A DNA stretch of 6,171 nucleotides from Desulfovibrionaceae bacterium UBA930 (GTDB taxonomy: Bacteria > Desulfobacterota > Desulfovibrionia > Desulfovibrionales > Desulfovibrionaceae). The notes under the pieces are model-generated. The model was given only the letters and a program-made list of their open reading frames with translations, did no database searches and was not told where the DNA came from. The stretch spans positions 360 through 6,530 of the forward strand of contig DBDO01000122.1 in NCBI GenBank assembly GCA_002293605.1. The letters run 5' to 3'. A program made the position numbers and the translations under genes. Below, in pieces: positions 1 to 5,548 of the stretch; the first letter of the stretch is position 1; every line of letters begins with the position of its first letter.

Positions 1-96
1 TTAACGAACCTTCCCTCTTCCGCGTCCCGTTGTAAACGTGGCGCGGCTTTTGCCGTCCTCAGCAATTTCAAAAAACAGCGTTTTGCCGGACTGTTG

Positions 97-128
97 CCCC
101 GCTCCTTAGTATGGAGCGGGGTTTTTTT
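97..128 (+). terminator. Rho-independent terminator of an upstream gene outside the window
   Basis: A perfect 9-bp GC-rich stem (CCCCGCTCC at 97-105 with GGAGCGGGG at 113-121) has a 7-base loop and is followed directly by seven T residues (122-128). This is the textbook layout of an intrinsic terminator for plus-strand transcription. The gene it ends lies left of the window. A TAA at bases 2-4 could be its stop, but too little is visible to say. Bases 1-96 show no gene I can support. The terminator also insulates the outer-membrane protein gene that starts about 100 bases later, so that gene must have its own promoter between 129 and 215. Confidence 0.93.
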
Positions 129-230
129 GGCACTCCCTGCACAAGCAGAAAAACTTGCGGCCTATCCCTGCCAGGGGCTTTTCCCAAGGTTGGGAGCGGA
201 TATACCCTGTAACCCATGAAGGAAGGATCT
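129..230 (+). promoter_or_regulatory. Promoter and leader region of the outer-membrane protein gene
   Basis: This short spacer lies between a strong terminator and the start of the beta-barrel gene, so a promoter is expected here. TATACC at 201-206 resembles a sigma-70 -10 box, but I find no convincing -35 hexamer 16-18 bases upstream. The ribosome binding site is clear: an AAGGAAGGA run at 219-227 sits just before the ATG at 231. It makes that ATG a better start than the in-frame ATG at 216, which lies before the purine run and would add five residues in front of the signal peptide. The promoter assignment is inference from context. Confidence 0.4.
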
Positions 231-980
231 ATGAAACGTGTTCTTGTTGTATTGCTTCTCGCTGGAGTTATGGTGCTGCCAAGTTTTGCTTCGGCAGCGA
301 CTGGGAAGCAGCTTGGGCTGTATGTCGCTCCGAAATTTGTTTACGGCCTGACACAAATGGATAGCGTTAAAGAACATTGGGATGACGCTACTGCTGGGGA
401 GTCCGGCACTGAAAGTATTGGCAGCAAGACGGACGATACCTTTGGCGGATCTATCGCTATCGGTTATGACTTCGATAAAAAGTTTGGAGTCCCTATCCGG
501 GCTGAACTTGAATATGCCGGGTTCTCCAAAGCAGAAGCCGAGGCAAGCTACAGCTACAATGATGGTGCCGGCGACTACAGTGGAAAAAGAGAACAGACTT
601 TCGGCATCCAGACTCTGTTCTTCAATGCTTATTGGGATATCAATACCGGCACACAATTTACTCCGTATATTGGTGCTGGACTTGGCATGGCTTTTATCAA
701 TACCAAGTTTAAGGTCAGTGAATACCCAGTAGACGACCCGACCGATGTATGGAACCCGAGCACCGGCTCCAAGAACGTCACGAACTTCGCCTGGAACCTT
801 GGCGCTGGCCTTGGCTATGACTTTACGGAAAACTGGACAATGGACATAGGTTACCGTTTTGTCGGACTTGGTGAAGTCAAGACGAAGAGTTATGATGATG
901 GTGCAGGCGGCACGGGTTACGGAAAAGCCGGTGACCTGTATCAGCACCAGTTTGCCGTAGGCGTTCGGTACACCTTCTAA
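231..980 (+). CDS. Outer-membrane beta-barrel protein (Opa/OmpW-like, PF13505 type)
   Basis: This 249-residue protein probably forms a small, roughly eight-stranded barrel in the outer membrane. It opens with a clear signal peptide: MKR, then a hydrophobic stretch (residues 4-18), then an ASA cleavage site at 20-22, leaving a mature protein of about 227 residues. The rest alternates amphipathic strands with Asp/Gly/Ser-rich loops. Examples are strands near 27-42, 72-81, 124-137, the glycine-rich PYIGAGLG at 145-152, 184-197 and 202-213. The chain ends in an aromatic beta-signal (VGVRYTF) with a terminal Phe, as recognised by the BAM complex. There are no cysteines. The gene stands alone between two terminators. 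Its sequence is visibly less GC-rich than its neighbours (28 of 60 bases G/C at 421-480). Substrate or adhesin role is unknown. The family-level call is firm; the exact subfamily (OmpW, Opa-like, OmpA-barrel) is not. Confidence 0.85.
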   Translation: MKRVLVVLLLAGVMVLPSFASAATGKQLGLYVAPKFVYGLTQMDSVKEHWDDATAGESGTESIGSKTDDTFGGSIAIGYDFDKKFGVPIRAELEYAGFSKAEAEASYSYNDGAGDYSGKREQTFGIQTLFFNAYWDINTGTQFTPYIGAGLGMAFINTKFKVSEYPVDDPTDVWNPSTGSKNVTNFAWNLGAGLGYDFTENWTMDIGYRFVGLGEVKTKSYDDGAGGTGYGKAGDLYQHQFAVGVRYTF

Positions 981-1001
981 GCGCTAAGACAGATATGCCT
1001 G

Positions 1002-1033
1002 AACAGGGGGTCTCCACAATGGGACCCCCTGTT
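1002..1033 (+). terminator. Strong hairpin ending the outer-membrane protein gene
   Basis: Eleven perfect base pairs join AACAGGGGGTC (1002-1012) to GACCCCCTGTT (1023-1033). A T-G wobble and a C-G pair extend the stem to 13 pairs around a 6-base loop. It lies 22 bases after the TAA of the barrel gene. The following T tract is weak (TTGCATTTGG), so it may work as a terminator, as an mRNA 3'-end stabiliser, or both. Because the genes converge here, it could also stop hslU transcripts arriving from the other side. Confidence 0.75.
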
Positions 1034-1050
1034 GCATTTGGAACGGGATC

Positions 1051-1085
1051 ATCAGCCCTGCTGATATGCTCCACTCCTGGGGAGT
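1051..1085. other. Two further small hairpins in the convergent spacer
   Basis: ATCAGC (1051-1056) pairs with GCTGAT (1060-1065) across a 3-base loop. ACTCC (1073-1077) pairs with GGAGT (1081-1085) across another 3-base loop. Both lie between the barrel gene's hairpin and the hslU stop codon at 1112. Neither has a T run in either direction. They may help end hslU transcription or protect 3' ends. The function is inferred from position only. Confidence 0.4.
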
Positions 1086-1111
1086 CGCCTTGCGCAGAGA
1101 AATCGGCCGTC

Positions 1112-2482
1112 CTATAAAATAAAGCGGCTCAAGTCGGCGTTTTCCCTGACATCGGCGAGCTTTTCCCTGACCCTGGCTTTATCGATGCGCACGGTTTCAC
1201 CCGCGCGTTCCGGGGCGTCAAAGGAGAGATCGGCCAGGATTTTTTCCATGATGGTATAGAGCCTGCGCGCGCCGATATTTTCCGTCTGTCTGTTGGTTTC
1301 TTCGGCAAACAGGGCGATTTCTTCAAGCGCGTCCTCACTGAACTCAAGGCGCACGCCTTCGGTTTCCATAAGCGCGGCATATTGCAGGGTAAGGGCATTG
1401 TTCGGTTCTTTGAGAATGCGCAAAAATTCGTCCTTGCCAAGGGGCGAAAGTTCAACCCGCAAGGGAAAGCGGCCCTGCAGTTCGGGAATGAGGTCTGAAG
1501 GTTTAGCCATGTGAAAGGCTCCGGCCGCGATAAAGAGAATATGATCCGTGCGCACCATGCCGTACTTGGTGTTGACCGCGCTGCCTTCAACAACCGGCAG
1601 CAGATCGCGCTGCACGCCTTCCCGTGAAACGTCCGCGCCCCCGCGCCCTCCGTGGGAGGGAATGGCGACCTTGTCTATTTCGTCAATAAAGATGATGCCG
1701 CTCTGCTCAACGCGCTCGCGGGCCAGTTCGGTCACGGCCTCGTGATCGATGAGGCGTTCCGACTCCTCCTGCACCAGAATGTCGTAGGCCTCCTGCAACT
1801 TGAACTTGCGGCGCTTTTTTTTGCCGGGAAACATGCGGGAAAAGGCGTCCTTGATCTGCGAGCCCATCTGTTCCATGCCCGGCATGCCGAGCATTTCGAC
1901 CTGGGGGCCGTTCGATACCTCCACTTCCAGTTCAACTTCCCTGTCGTCAAGACGCCCGGCCCGCCACATGGCGCGCAGCTTTTCCCGCGTGCTGTCGGAT
2001 CGTTCGGTGGCAGGGGGGAGGGGCGCGGGGTCGCCATCGTACACATAGTCCGCCCGTCCGCCGGGCTGAGGCAGCAAAAGATCCAGCAAGCGGTCTTCCG
2101 CCGCCTGTTCCGCCTTGAGCTTGACGCGCTCGGCCTCTTCTTCCCGAACAAGGGAAATGCCGATTTCCATGAGATCGCGCACCATGGATTCGACATCGCG
2201 CCCGACATAGCCCACCTCGGTATATTTGGTGGCCTCAACCTTGACAAAAGGGGAACCGCAGAGCCTGGAAAGACGCCGGGCTATTTCGGTTTTGCCGACC
2301 CCGGTCGGCCCCATCATGATGATGTTTTTGGGCGAAACCTCGTCCCGCAAGGCGGGGTCGAGCCGTTGCCTGCGCCAGCGGTTGCGCACGGCAACAGCCA
2401 CCATGCGTTTGGCGTCGTTTTGTCCGACGATGTACTTGTCGAGTTCCTGCACGATGGCGCGCGGGGTGAGCGTTGTGGGCAT
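1112..2482 (-). CDS. hslU: HslU, ATPase/unfoldase subunit of the HslUV (ClpYQ) protease
   Basis: HslU is a hexameric AAA+ ATPase in the cytoplasm that unfolds proteins and feeds them into the HslV peptidase. The 456-residue product matches the family's length (about 440-460). Visible landmarks are the N-terminal TPRAIVQELDKYIVGQ, Walker A GPTGVGKT at 58-65, the pore motif GYVG at 91-94, a charged I-domain at about 110-245, Walker B IIFIDEID at 263-270, the sensor-2 region GARR at 404-407, and the C-terminal tail DLSRFIL that docks into HslV. The start chosen is the ATG at 2482, because it gives the family N-terminus and has AGGAGA nine bases upstream. An upstream in-frame ATG at 2566 would add 28 unconserved residues. 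No hslV is adjacent: the upstream side is a divergent spacer and the downstream side is the convergent barrel gene. All key ATPase residues look intact. Confidence 0.97.
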   Translation of the reverse strand: MPTTLTPRAIVQELDKYIVGQNDAKRMVAVAVRNRWRRQRLDPALRDEVSPKNIIMMGPTGVGKTEIARRLSRLCGSPFVKVEATKYTEVGYVGRDVESMVRDLMEIGISLVREEEAERVKLKAEQAAEDRLLDLLLPQPGGRADYVYDGDPAPLPPATERSDSTREKLRAMWRAGRLDDREVELEVEVSNGPQVEMLGMPGMEQMGSQIKDAFSRMFPGKKKRRKFKLQEAYDILVQEESERLIDHEAVTELARERVEQSGIIFIDEIDKVAIPSHGGRGGADVSREGVQRDLLPVVEGSAVNTKYGMVRTDHILFIAAGAFHMAKPSDLIPELQGRFPLRVELSPLGKDEFLRILKEPNNALTLQYAALMETEGVRLEFSEDALEEIALFAEETNRQTENIGARRLYTIMEKILADLSFDAPERAGETVRIDKARVREKLADVRENADLSRFIL

Positions 2483-2689
2483 GAAGAGCTGTCTCCTGAA
2501 TAAAAATGGGGCTTTTCGGCTGTACATAGCCATGAACGGGCCGCAGGGCAAGAGCGGGGCCTGCAAAAAGCCGGGCTGCGAAGCGCCGGACCCATGGCTT
2601 GCATAAATTCCGTGTCGGTATTACCGTCCTTTTTTACCTTGCGACCAGGAACTCTTGACACAAAGGCCCTTTTGCCCTCTGACTGCGTC
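2483..2689. other. Divergent intergenic spacer, hslU-proximal part
   Basis: This stretch carries the hslU leader and presumably its promoter, but I find no convincing promoter pair on the minus strand. The best -10-like word is TAATAC (minus strand, over 2618-2623), whose -35 region is poor. That word sits inside a small palindrome, CGGTA-T-TACCG (2616-2626), which could be an operator or chance. A TTGACA hexamer on the plus strand at 2655-2660 lacks a matching -10. No protein-coding gene is supported here. An open plus-strand frame across 2655-3077 has no family features and runs into ahbC out of frame. Confidence 0.5.
2492..2497 (-). promoter_or_regulatory. Ribosome binding site of hslU
   Basis: Read on the minus strand this is AGGAGA, nine bases before the ATG at 2482. 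It decides the hslU start against the longer in-frame reading from 2566, which would place this site inside the coding region. Confidence 0.8.
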
Positions 2690-2702
2690 AGAAAAGTTTT
2701 TT
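2678..2702 (+). terminator. Possible attenuator-like hairpin with a T6 run
   Basis: TCTGAC (2678-2683) pairs perfectly with GTCAGA (2687-2692) over a TGC loop. Four bases (AAAG) and then six T residues (2697-2702) follow. The gap before the T run makes it weaker than a standard terminator. No plus-strand gene ends just upstream, so if it works it would act on a leader transcript heading to ahbC. Its 3' arm shares bases 2690-2692 with the outer stem of the next element, so the two folds compete. Confidence 0.3.
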
Positions 2703-2829
2703 ATTGACTCGGCATGTACTATGCCTCGGCCTTCGGCTCCCGCCCTGCGGGCGGTTCCCGATTTCGCTTCCTGCGAAATTGTCCAGTCGAGTACCGTAAG
2801 AGTACGCGCCTTCCATAAAAAGCTTTTCT
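2690..2829. repeat. 140-base structured element with 18-base terminal inverted repeats
   Basis: The ends are inverted copies: AGAAAAGTTTTTTATTGA (2690-2707) and TCCATAAAAAGCTTTTCT (2812-2829) match at 16 of 18 positions. One of the two differences is a G-U pair if transcribed. Inside lie GGCAT/ATGCC (2711-2715 with 2721-2725), GCC/GGC (2729-2731 with 2735-2737), CCGCCC/GGGCGG (2740-2745 with 2749-2754), ATTTCGC/GCGAAAT (2761-2767 with 2773-2779) and GTAC/GTAC (2791-2794 with 2802-2805). This makes a multi-branched, cloverleaf-like fold within one long stem. It does not read as a tRNA. It could be a dispersed non-autonomous repeat (MITE- or REP-like) or a structured leader RNA of ahbC. No clear target-site duplication flanks it. 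The pairing is seen directly; the role is inference. Confidence 0.65.
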
Positions 2830-2919
2830 TCCTTGCCAGAGAACAAAACTGCTCTTTGTGTCGACAGGCCTTGGAGAGTCCGCGCCGGGCAAGGCGCGCC
2901 CATATTTTCAGGAGTTTTC
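2830..2919 (+). promoter_or_regulatory. ahbC leader with a hairpin before the ribosome binding site
   Basis: This short region leads into ahbC. CGCGCC (2881-2886) pairs with GGCGCG (2893-2898) over a 6-base loop. The hairpin ends 11 bases before the ribosome binding site AGGAG at 2910-2914, which is five bases from the ATG at 2920. That strong site fixes the ahbC start. TTGCCA at 2833-2838 is a weak -35-like word with no matching -10, so I do not call a promoter. Whether the hairpin affects translation is unknown. Confidence 0.45.
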
Positions 2920-4104
2920 ATGATCGGCATATCCAAGCTGTACTGTGGCCAGGTGGAGCCTTCGGACGCACTGCGTTACGGCCGCCATTCCAAATCATTG
3001 CCCTCCCATCTTCTGCAGTTTGCCGAGGACAAAAAACCCGTTGTGGTCTGGAACATGACCCGCCGCTGCAACCTTAAATGCGTGCACTGCTACGCGCAGG
3101 CCCTGGAGGAGAACGGGAGCGATGCCATCGGCACGGAACAGGCCAAGGCGATTATTGACGACCTGGCCGCCTACGGCGCGCCGGTAATGCTCTTTTCCGG
3201 CGGGGAACCCCTGGTGCGCAAAGACCTGACCGAACTGGCCAAGCACGCCACCGGCAAGGGCATGCGCGCGGTCATTTCTACCAACGGCACCCTGATCAGC
3301 AAAGAAAAGGCGCGCGAACTTAAGGAAGTTGGCCTTTCCTACGTGGGCATTTCCCTGGACGGCGGGGAAGCGGTGCACGACACCTTTCGCAAGGTTCCGG
3401 GCTGCTTTAAAAAAGCCATTCAGGGCATTGAAAACTGTCAGGCCGAAGGCCTGAAGGTGGGCCTGCGCTTCACCATCAACAGGCGCAACCAGGGGGAAGT
3501 GCCGGTGCTCTTCGATCTGGTGCGCGATCTTGAAGTGCCGCGCATCTGTTTTTACCACCTCGTGTATTCGGGCCGCGGTTCGGACCTCATCAAGGAAGAT
3601 CTCAGCCATGCGGAAACACGGGCCGTGCTCGACCTGATCATGGACCGCACCAGGGAGCTTTTTGATCAGGGCAAGCCCAAGGAAGTGCTGACCGTGGATA
3701 ACCACGCGGACGGCCCCTACCTCTGGATGCGCATGAAAAAAGAAGACCCGAAGCGCGCCGAAGAGATCTTCGAGCTGTTGCAGTTCAACGAGGGCAACAG
3801 CTCCGGGCGCGGCATCGGCTGCATCTCCTGGGACGGACAGGTGCACGCCGACCAGTTCTGGCGCAACCATAGCTTCGGCAATGTGCTGGAACGCCCCTTT
3901 TCGGAAATCTGGGACGATCCCGCCATCGACCTTCTGCATAAATTGAAGGACAAAAAGGCCCATGTGGGCGGGCGCTGCGCTAAATGCCGCTTCCTGAACA
4001 TCTGCGGGGGCAACTTCCGGGCCCGGGCCGAGGCCTGGCACGGGGATATCTGGGCCGAAGATCCGGCCTGCTACCTGACGGATGAGGAAATCGGCCTCAA
4101 GTGA
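2920..4104 (+). CDS. ahbC: AhbC, 12,18-didecarboxysiroheme deacetylase (radical SAM)
   Basis: AhbC acts in the alternative heme pathway that starts from siroheme. It removes the acetate side chains of 12,18-didecarboxysiroheme to give Fe-coproporphyrin III, which AhbD then converts to heme. The 394-residue protein starts MIGISKLYCGQVEPSDALRY, the N-terminus I recognise for Desulfovibrio AhbC. It carries the radical SAM cluster motif CNLKCVHC (C50, C54, C57) and the SAM-binding GGEP after MLFS. A C-terminal SPASM/twitch-like cysteine set (C301, C353, C356, C362, C384) should bind an auxiliary iron-sulfur cluster. An in-frame extension to 2833 is possible but lacks a ribosome binding site. The protein is related to NirJ-type heme d1 enzymes, and sequence alone separates these less than perfectly. 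No other heme gene (hemA, hemB, ahbA, ahbB, ahbD) is visible. It is the first gene of a tight operon and overlaps the next gene by four bases. Confidence 0.92.
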   Translation: MIGISKLYCGQVEPSDALRYGRHSKSLPSHLLQFAEDKKPVVVWNMTRRCNLKCVHCYAQALEENGSDAIGTEQAKAIIDDLAAYGAPVMLFSGGEPLVRKDLTELAKHATGKGMRAVISTNGTLISKEKARELKEVGLSYVGISLDGGEAVHDTFRKVPGCFKKAIQGIENCQAEGLKVGLRFTINRRNQGEVPVLFDLVRDLEVPRICFYHLVYSGRGSDLIKEDLSHAETRAVLDLIMDRTRELFDQGKPKEVLTVDNHADGPYLWMRMKKEDPKRAEEIFELLQFNEGNSSGRGIGCISWDGQVHADQFWRNHSFGNVLERPFSEIWDDPAIDLLHKLKDKKAHVGGRCAKCRFLNICGGNFRARAEAWHGDIWAEDPACYLTDEEIGLK

Positions 4105-4406
4105 GCGCGATGTTCATAGGCATTCTGGGGGTGGAGTTTCGGCTGCACGGTAACGAATCGCTTAAGGATAAACGGCGTGTTGCAAACAGCGTGAAGCTGA
4201 AGGTGCGCAACACCTTTAACGTCAGCGTGGCCGAGGTCGGCAGCGAGAACGATATGGGCGCGCTGAGTCTGGCCCTGGTTTCCGTGAGCAATAGTAAACG
4301 CCATCTGGAGAGCAGGCTGACCAAATGCCTGGCCATGCTCGAAGCCGTGTGCCCGGAAGAAATGGTGCATAGCGAGATTACTATTCAGGGCGAAGAACTC
4401 CCCTGA
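4101..4406 (+). CDS. DUF503 family protein (YlxP-like)
   Basis: This 101-residue protein matches the DUF503 family (PF04456), whose B. subtilis member YlxP is encoded near infB and rbfA. The family signatures are ESLKDKRR (19-26) and RNTFNVSVAEV (36-46), followed by a conserved alternating strand-helix pattern (LALVSVSN near 58-64). Its biochemical role is not firmly established; gene neighbourhoods suggest a link to translation or ribosome maturation. The GTG at 4101 overlaps the ahbC stop as GTGA, which favours translational coupling. The in-frame ATG at 4110 would give MFIGILGVE, closer to the family N-terminus, and is a real alternative. In this window it sits with ahbC and an exoribonuclease rather than with infB/rbfA. 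Confidence 0.85.
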   Translation: MSAMFIGILGVEFRLHGNESLKDKRRVANSVKLKVRNTFNVSVAEVGSENDMGALSLALVSVSNSKRHLESRLTKCLAMLEAVCPEEMVHSEITIQGEELP

Positions 4407-4436
4407 CTTTCACCACCAACATTCTGCACTCTGGAT

Positions 4437-5537
4437 ATGATGGAACATAGCGCCGGATCAGGCGGCCCTGCCGCCAAGCTTTTGTTTGTCCGCGACCTCT
4501 CCCTTGGGGACGAGGTCGCGGAAGTGTTCATTCTGTCCGTTGCGCAGCAAGGGCAGGCCAGAAACGGCCCCTACTGGCGGCTGGAGTTTTGCGATGCCAG
4601 CGGTTCGCTCGGGGGCAAGATATGGAGCCCGCAGAGCCAGGCCTACCCGAACCTGTCATCGGGCATGGCGGTCTGGGTGAAGGGGCGGGTAACCAGCTAC
4701 CGCGACAAGCTCGAACTGGCTGTGGACGCGCTGCGCGTGCTTGGGGAAGAGGAAAAGGCCGCCCTGAACATGGGCGATTTCATGCCCGCGAGTCAGCGCA
4801 GCCCCGAGGACATGCTTGAAGAGCTGAAAAACCTGACGAAAAAAACGCTCAGGCACAAGCCCTGGCGCAAGCTTGTGCTGGGCCTTCTGGACGACCCGGA
4901 AATAGGCAGCGCCCTGCGGCTCGCCCCGGCGGCCAAGGCCATGCATCACGCTTTTGCGGGCGGGCTGCTGGAACATACCCTCTCTGTGGCCTGCCTTTGC
5001 CTGCGCATTGCCGATCACTACCCCGCCCTTGATCGGCAGGCCCTGTTCGCCGGGGCTGTGTGTCACGATCTCGGAAAGATCTGGGAACTTACTCCGGGGC
5101 TGACCATTGAGTACACCACCAGCGGGCGGTTGATCGGGCATATCTCCTTGCTGCTGGAAAAGCTGGCCCCTTTCATCAAAAAATCCGGGCTGGAGCCCGA
5201 ACTTGCCGAACATTTGCAGCATCTTGTTCTCAGCCACCACGGGACGCACGAATTCGGCTCCCCCCGTCTGCCCGCGACTGCTGAAGCCCTTGTGCTGCAC
5301 TACGCCGACAATATCGATGCCAAAATAAAGCAGGTGGAGGACGCCCTTGCCGGGGTGGAGGTAAATGCCTGGTCTTCCTATAACGCCCCGCTGGAGCGCT
5401 TTTTGTTTCAGGCCCCGCGCACGCCGGAAGCTCCTTTGTCCGGCCCTCAGGATAAGCCCGCAAAGCAGGCCCGTCAGGGCGGCCAAGGCGGGGAGGGGGG
5501 GGAGTCTCCGGCCCGGCCCCTCTCCTTGTTCGGCTGA
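4437..5537 (+). CDS. YhaM-type 3'-5' exoribonuclease (OB-fold plus HD domain)
   Basis: This 366-residue protein has the domain order of YhaM/CBF1-type enzymes, which degrade RNA (and single-stranded DNA in some members) from the 3' end with a divalent metal. Residues 18-102 form an OB-fold nucleic-acid-binding domain (FVRDLSLGDEVAEVFIL, later VKGRVTSYRDKLEL). The HD metal-site residues follow: H171, H180 in GGLLEHTLSV, H210-D211 in CHDLGK, H235, H267-H268 in LSHHG and D291 in YADNID. The last 35 residues are a low-complexity Gly/Gln/Ala/Pro tail ending LSLFG, which accounts for part of its extra length over B. subtilis YhaM. The start at 4437 has only a weak ribosome binding site, and the ATG at 4440 is equivalent. 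It lies 30 bases after the DUF503 gene and 11 bases before tmk. A run of eight G residues (5495-5502) sits near its 3' end. Confidence 0.88.
   Translation: MMEHSAGSGGPAAKLLFVRDLSLGDEVAEVFILSVAQQGQARNGPYWRLEFCDASGSLGGKIWSPQSQAYPNLSSGMAVWVKGRVTSYRDKLELAVDALRVLGEEEKAALNMGDFMPASQRSPEDMLEELKNLTKKTLRHKPWRKLVLGLLDDPEIGSALRLAPAAKAMHHAFAGGLLEHTLSVACLCLRIADHYPALDRQALFAGAVCHDLGKIWELTPGLTIEYTTSGRLIGHISLLLEKLAPFIKKSGLEPELAEHLQHLVLSHHGTHEFGSPRLPATAEALVLHYADNIDAKIKQVEDALAGVEVNAWSSYNAPLERFLFQAPRTPEAPLSGPQDKPAKQARQGGQGGEGGESPARPLSLFG
5495..5502 (+). other. G8 homopolymer, possible -1 slippery site
   Basis: Eight G residues span the zero-frame codons GGG GGG (5496-5501) near the end of the exonuclease gene, preceded by GGGGA. 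A -1 shift here enters the frame of tmk. That frame has no stop codon between the tract and the tmk GTG at 5549, so a fused product is formally possible. Without a shift the frame ends normally at 5537. Homopolymers of this kind also invite sequencing or replication errors. Confidence 0.35.
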
Positions 5538-5548
5538 GGCAAAGGCCT

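Noticed and set aside
1..108. Minus-strand open stretch ending at TAA (bases 1-3) with a basic, Gly/Arg-rich C-terminus
   Set aside because: Only 34 codons between stops, no ATG, overlaps the terminator hairpin, and no family recognised.
129..140. Sigma-54-like motif GGCACTCCCTGC upstream of the barrel gene
   Set aside because: The GG and GC pairs are separated by 8 bases instead of the required 10.
2501..2511. Heat-shock sigma-32-like -10 box CCCCATTTTTA on the minus strand before hslU
   Set aside because: Its transcription start would fall inside the ribosome binding site at 2492-2497, and no CTTGAA-type -35 lies at the right distance.
2483..2566. Longer hslU reading frame starting at 2566
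   Set aside because: It adds 28 residues unlike any HslU N-terminus and buries the AGGAGA site that serves the ATG at 2482.
2655..2660. Perfect TTGACA -35 hexamer on the plus strand upstream of ahbC
   Set aside because: No -10-like sequence lies 16-18 bases downstream; the bases there are part of the TCTGAC hairpin.
2690..2829. tRNA or tmRNA reading of the cloverleaf-like fold
   Set aside because: No acceptor stem with CCA, no T-loop TTCRA motif in the right place, and arm lengths do not fit a tRNA.
2688..2936. Small minus-strand open frame (82 codons) across the structured element
   Set aside because: It simply reads through the inverted-repeat element and the ahbC start region, has no credible protein features, and is better explained by the repeat.
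2995..4041. Long minus-strand open frame opposite ahbC, and similar ones opposite the barrel, hslU and exonuclease genes
   Set aside because: These are antisense shadows typical of GC-rich coding DNA. Their translations show no domains, while the opposite strand encodes recognised families.
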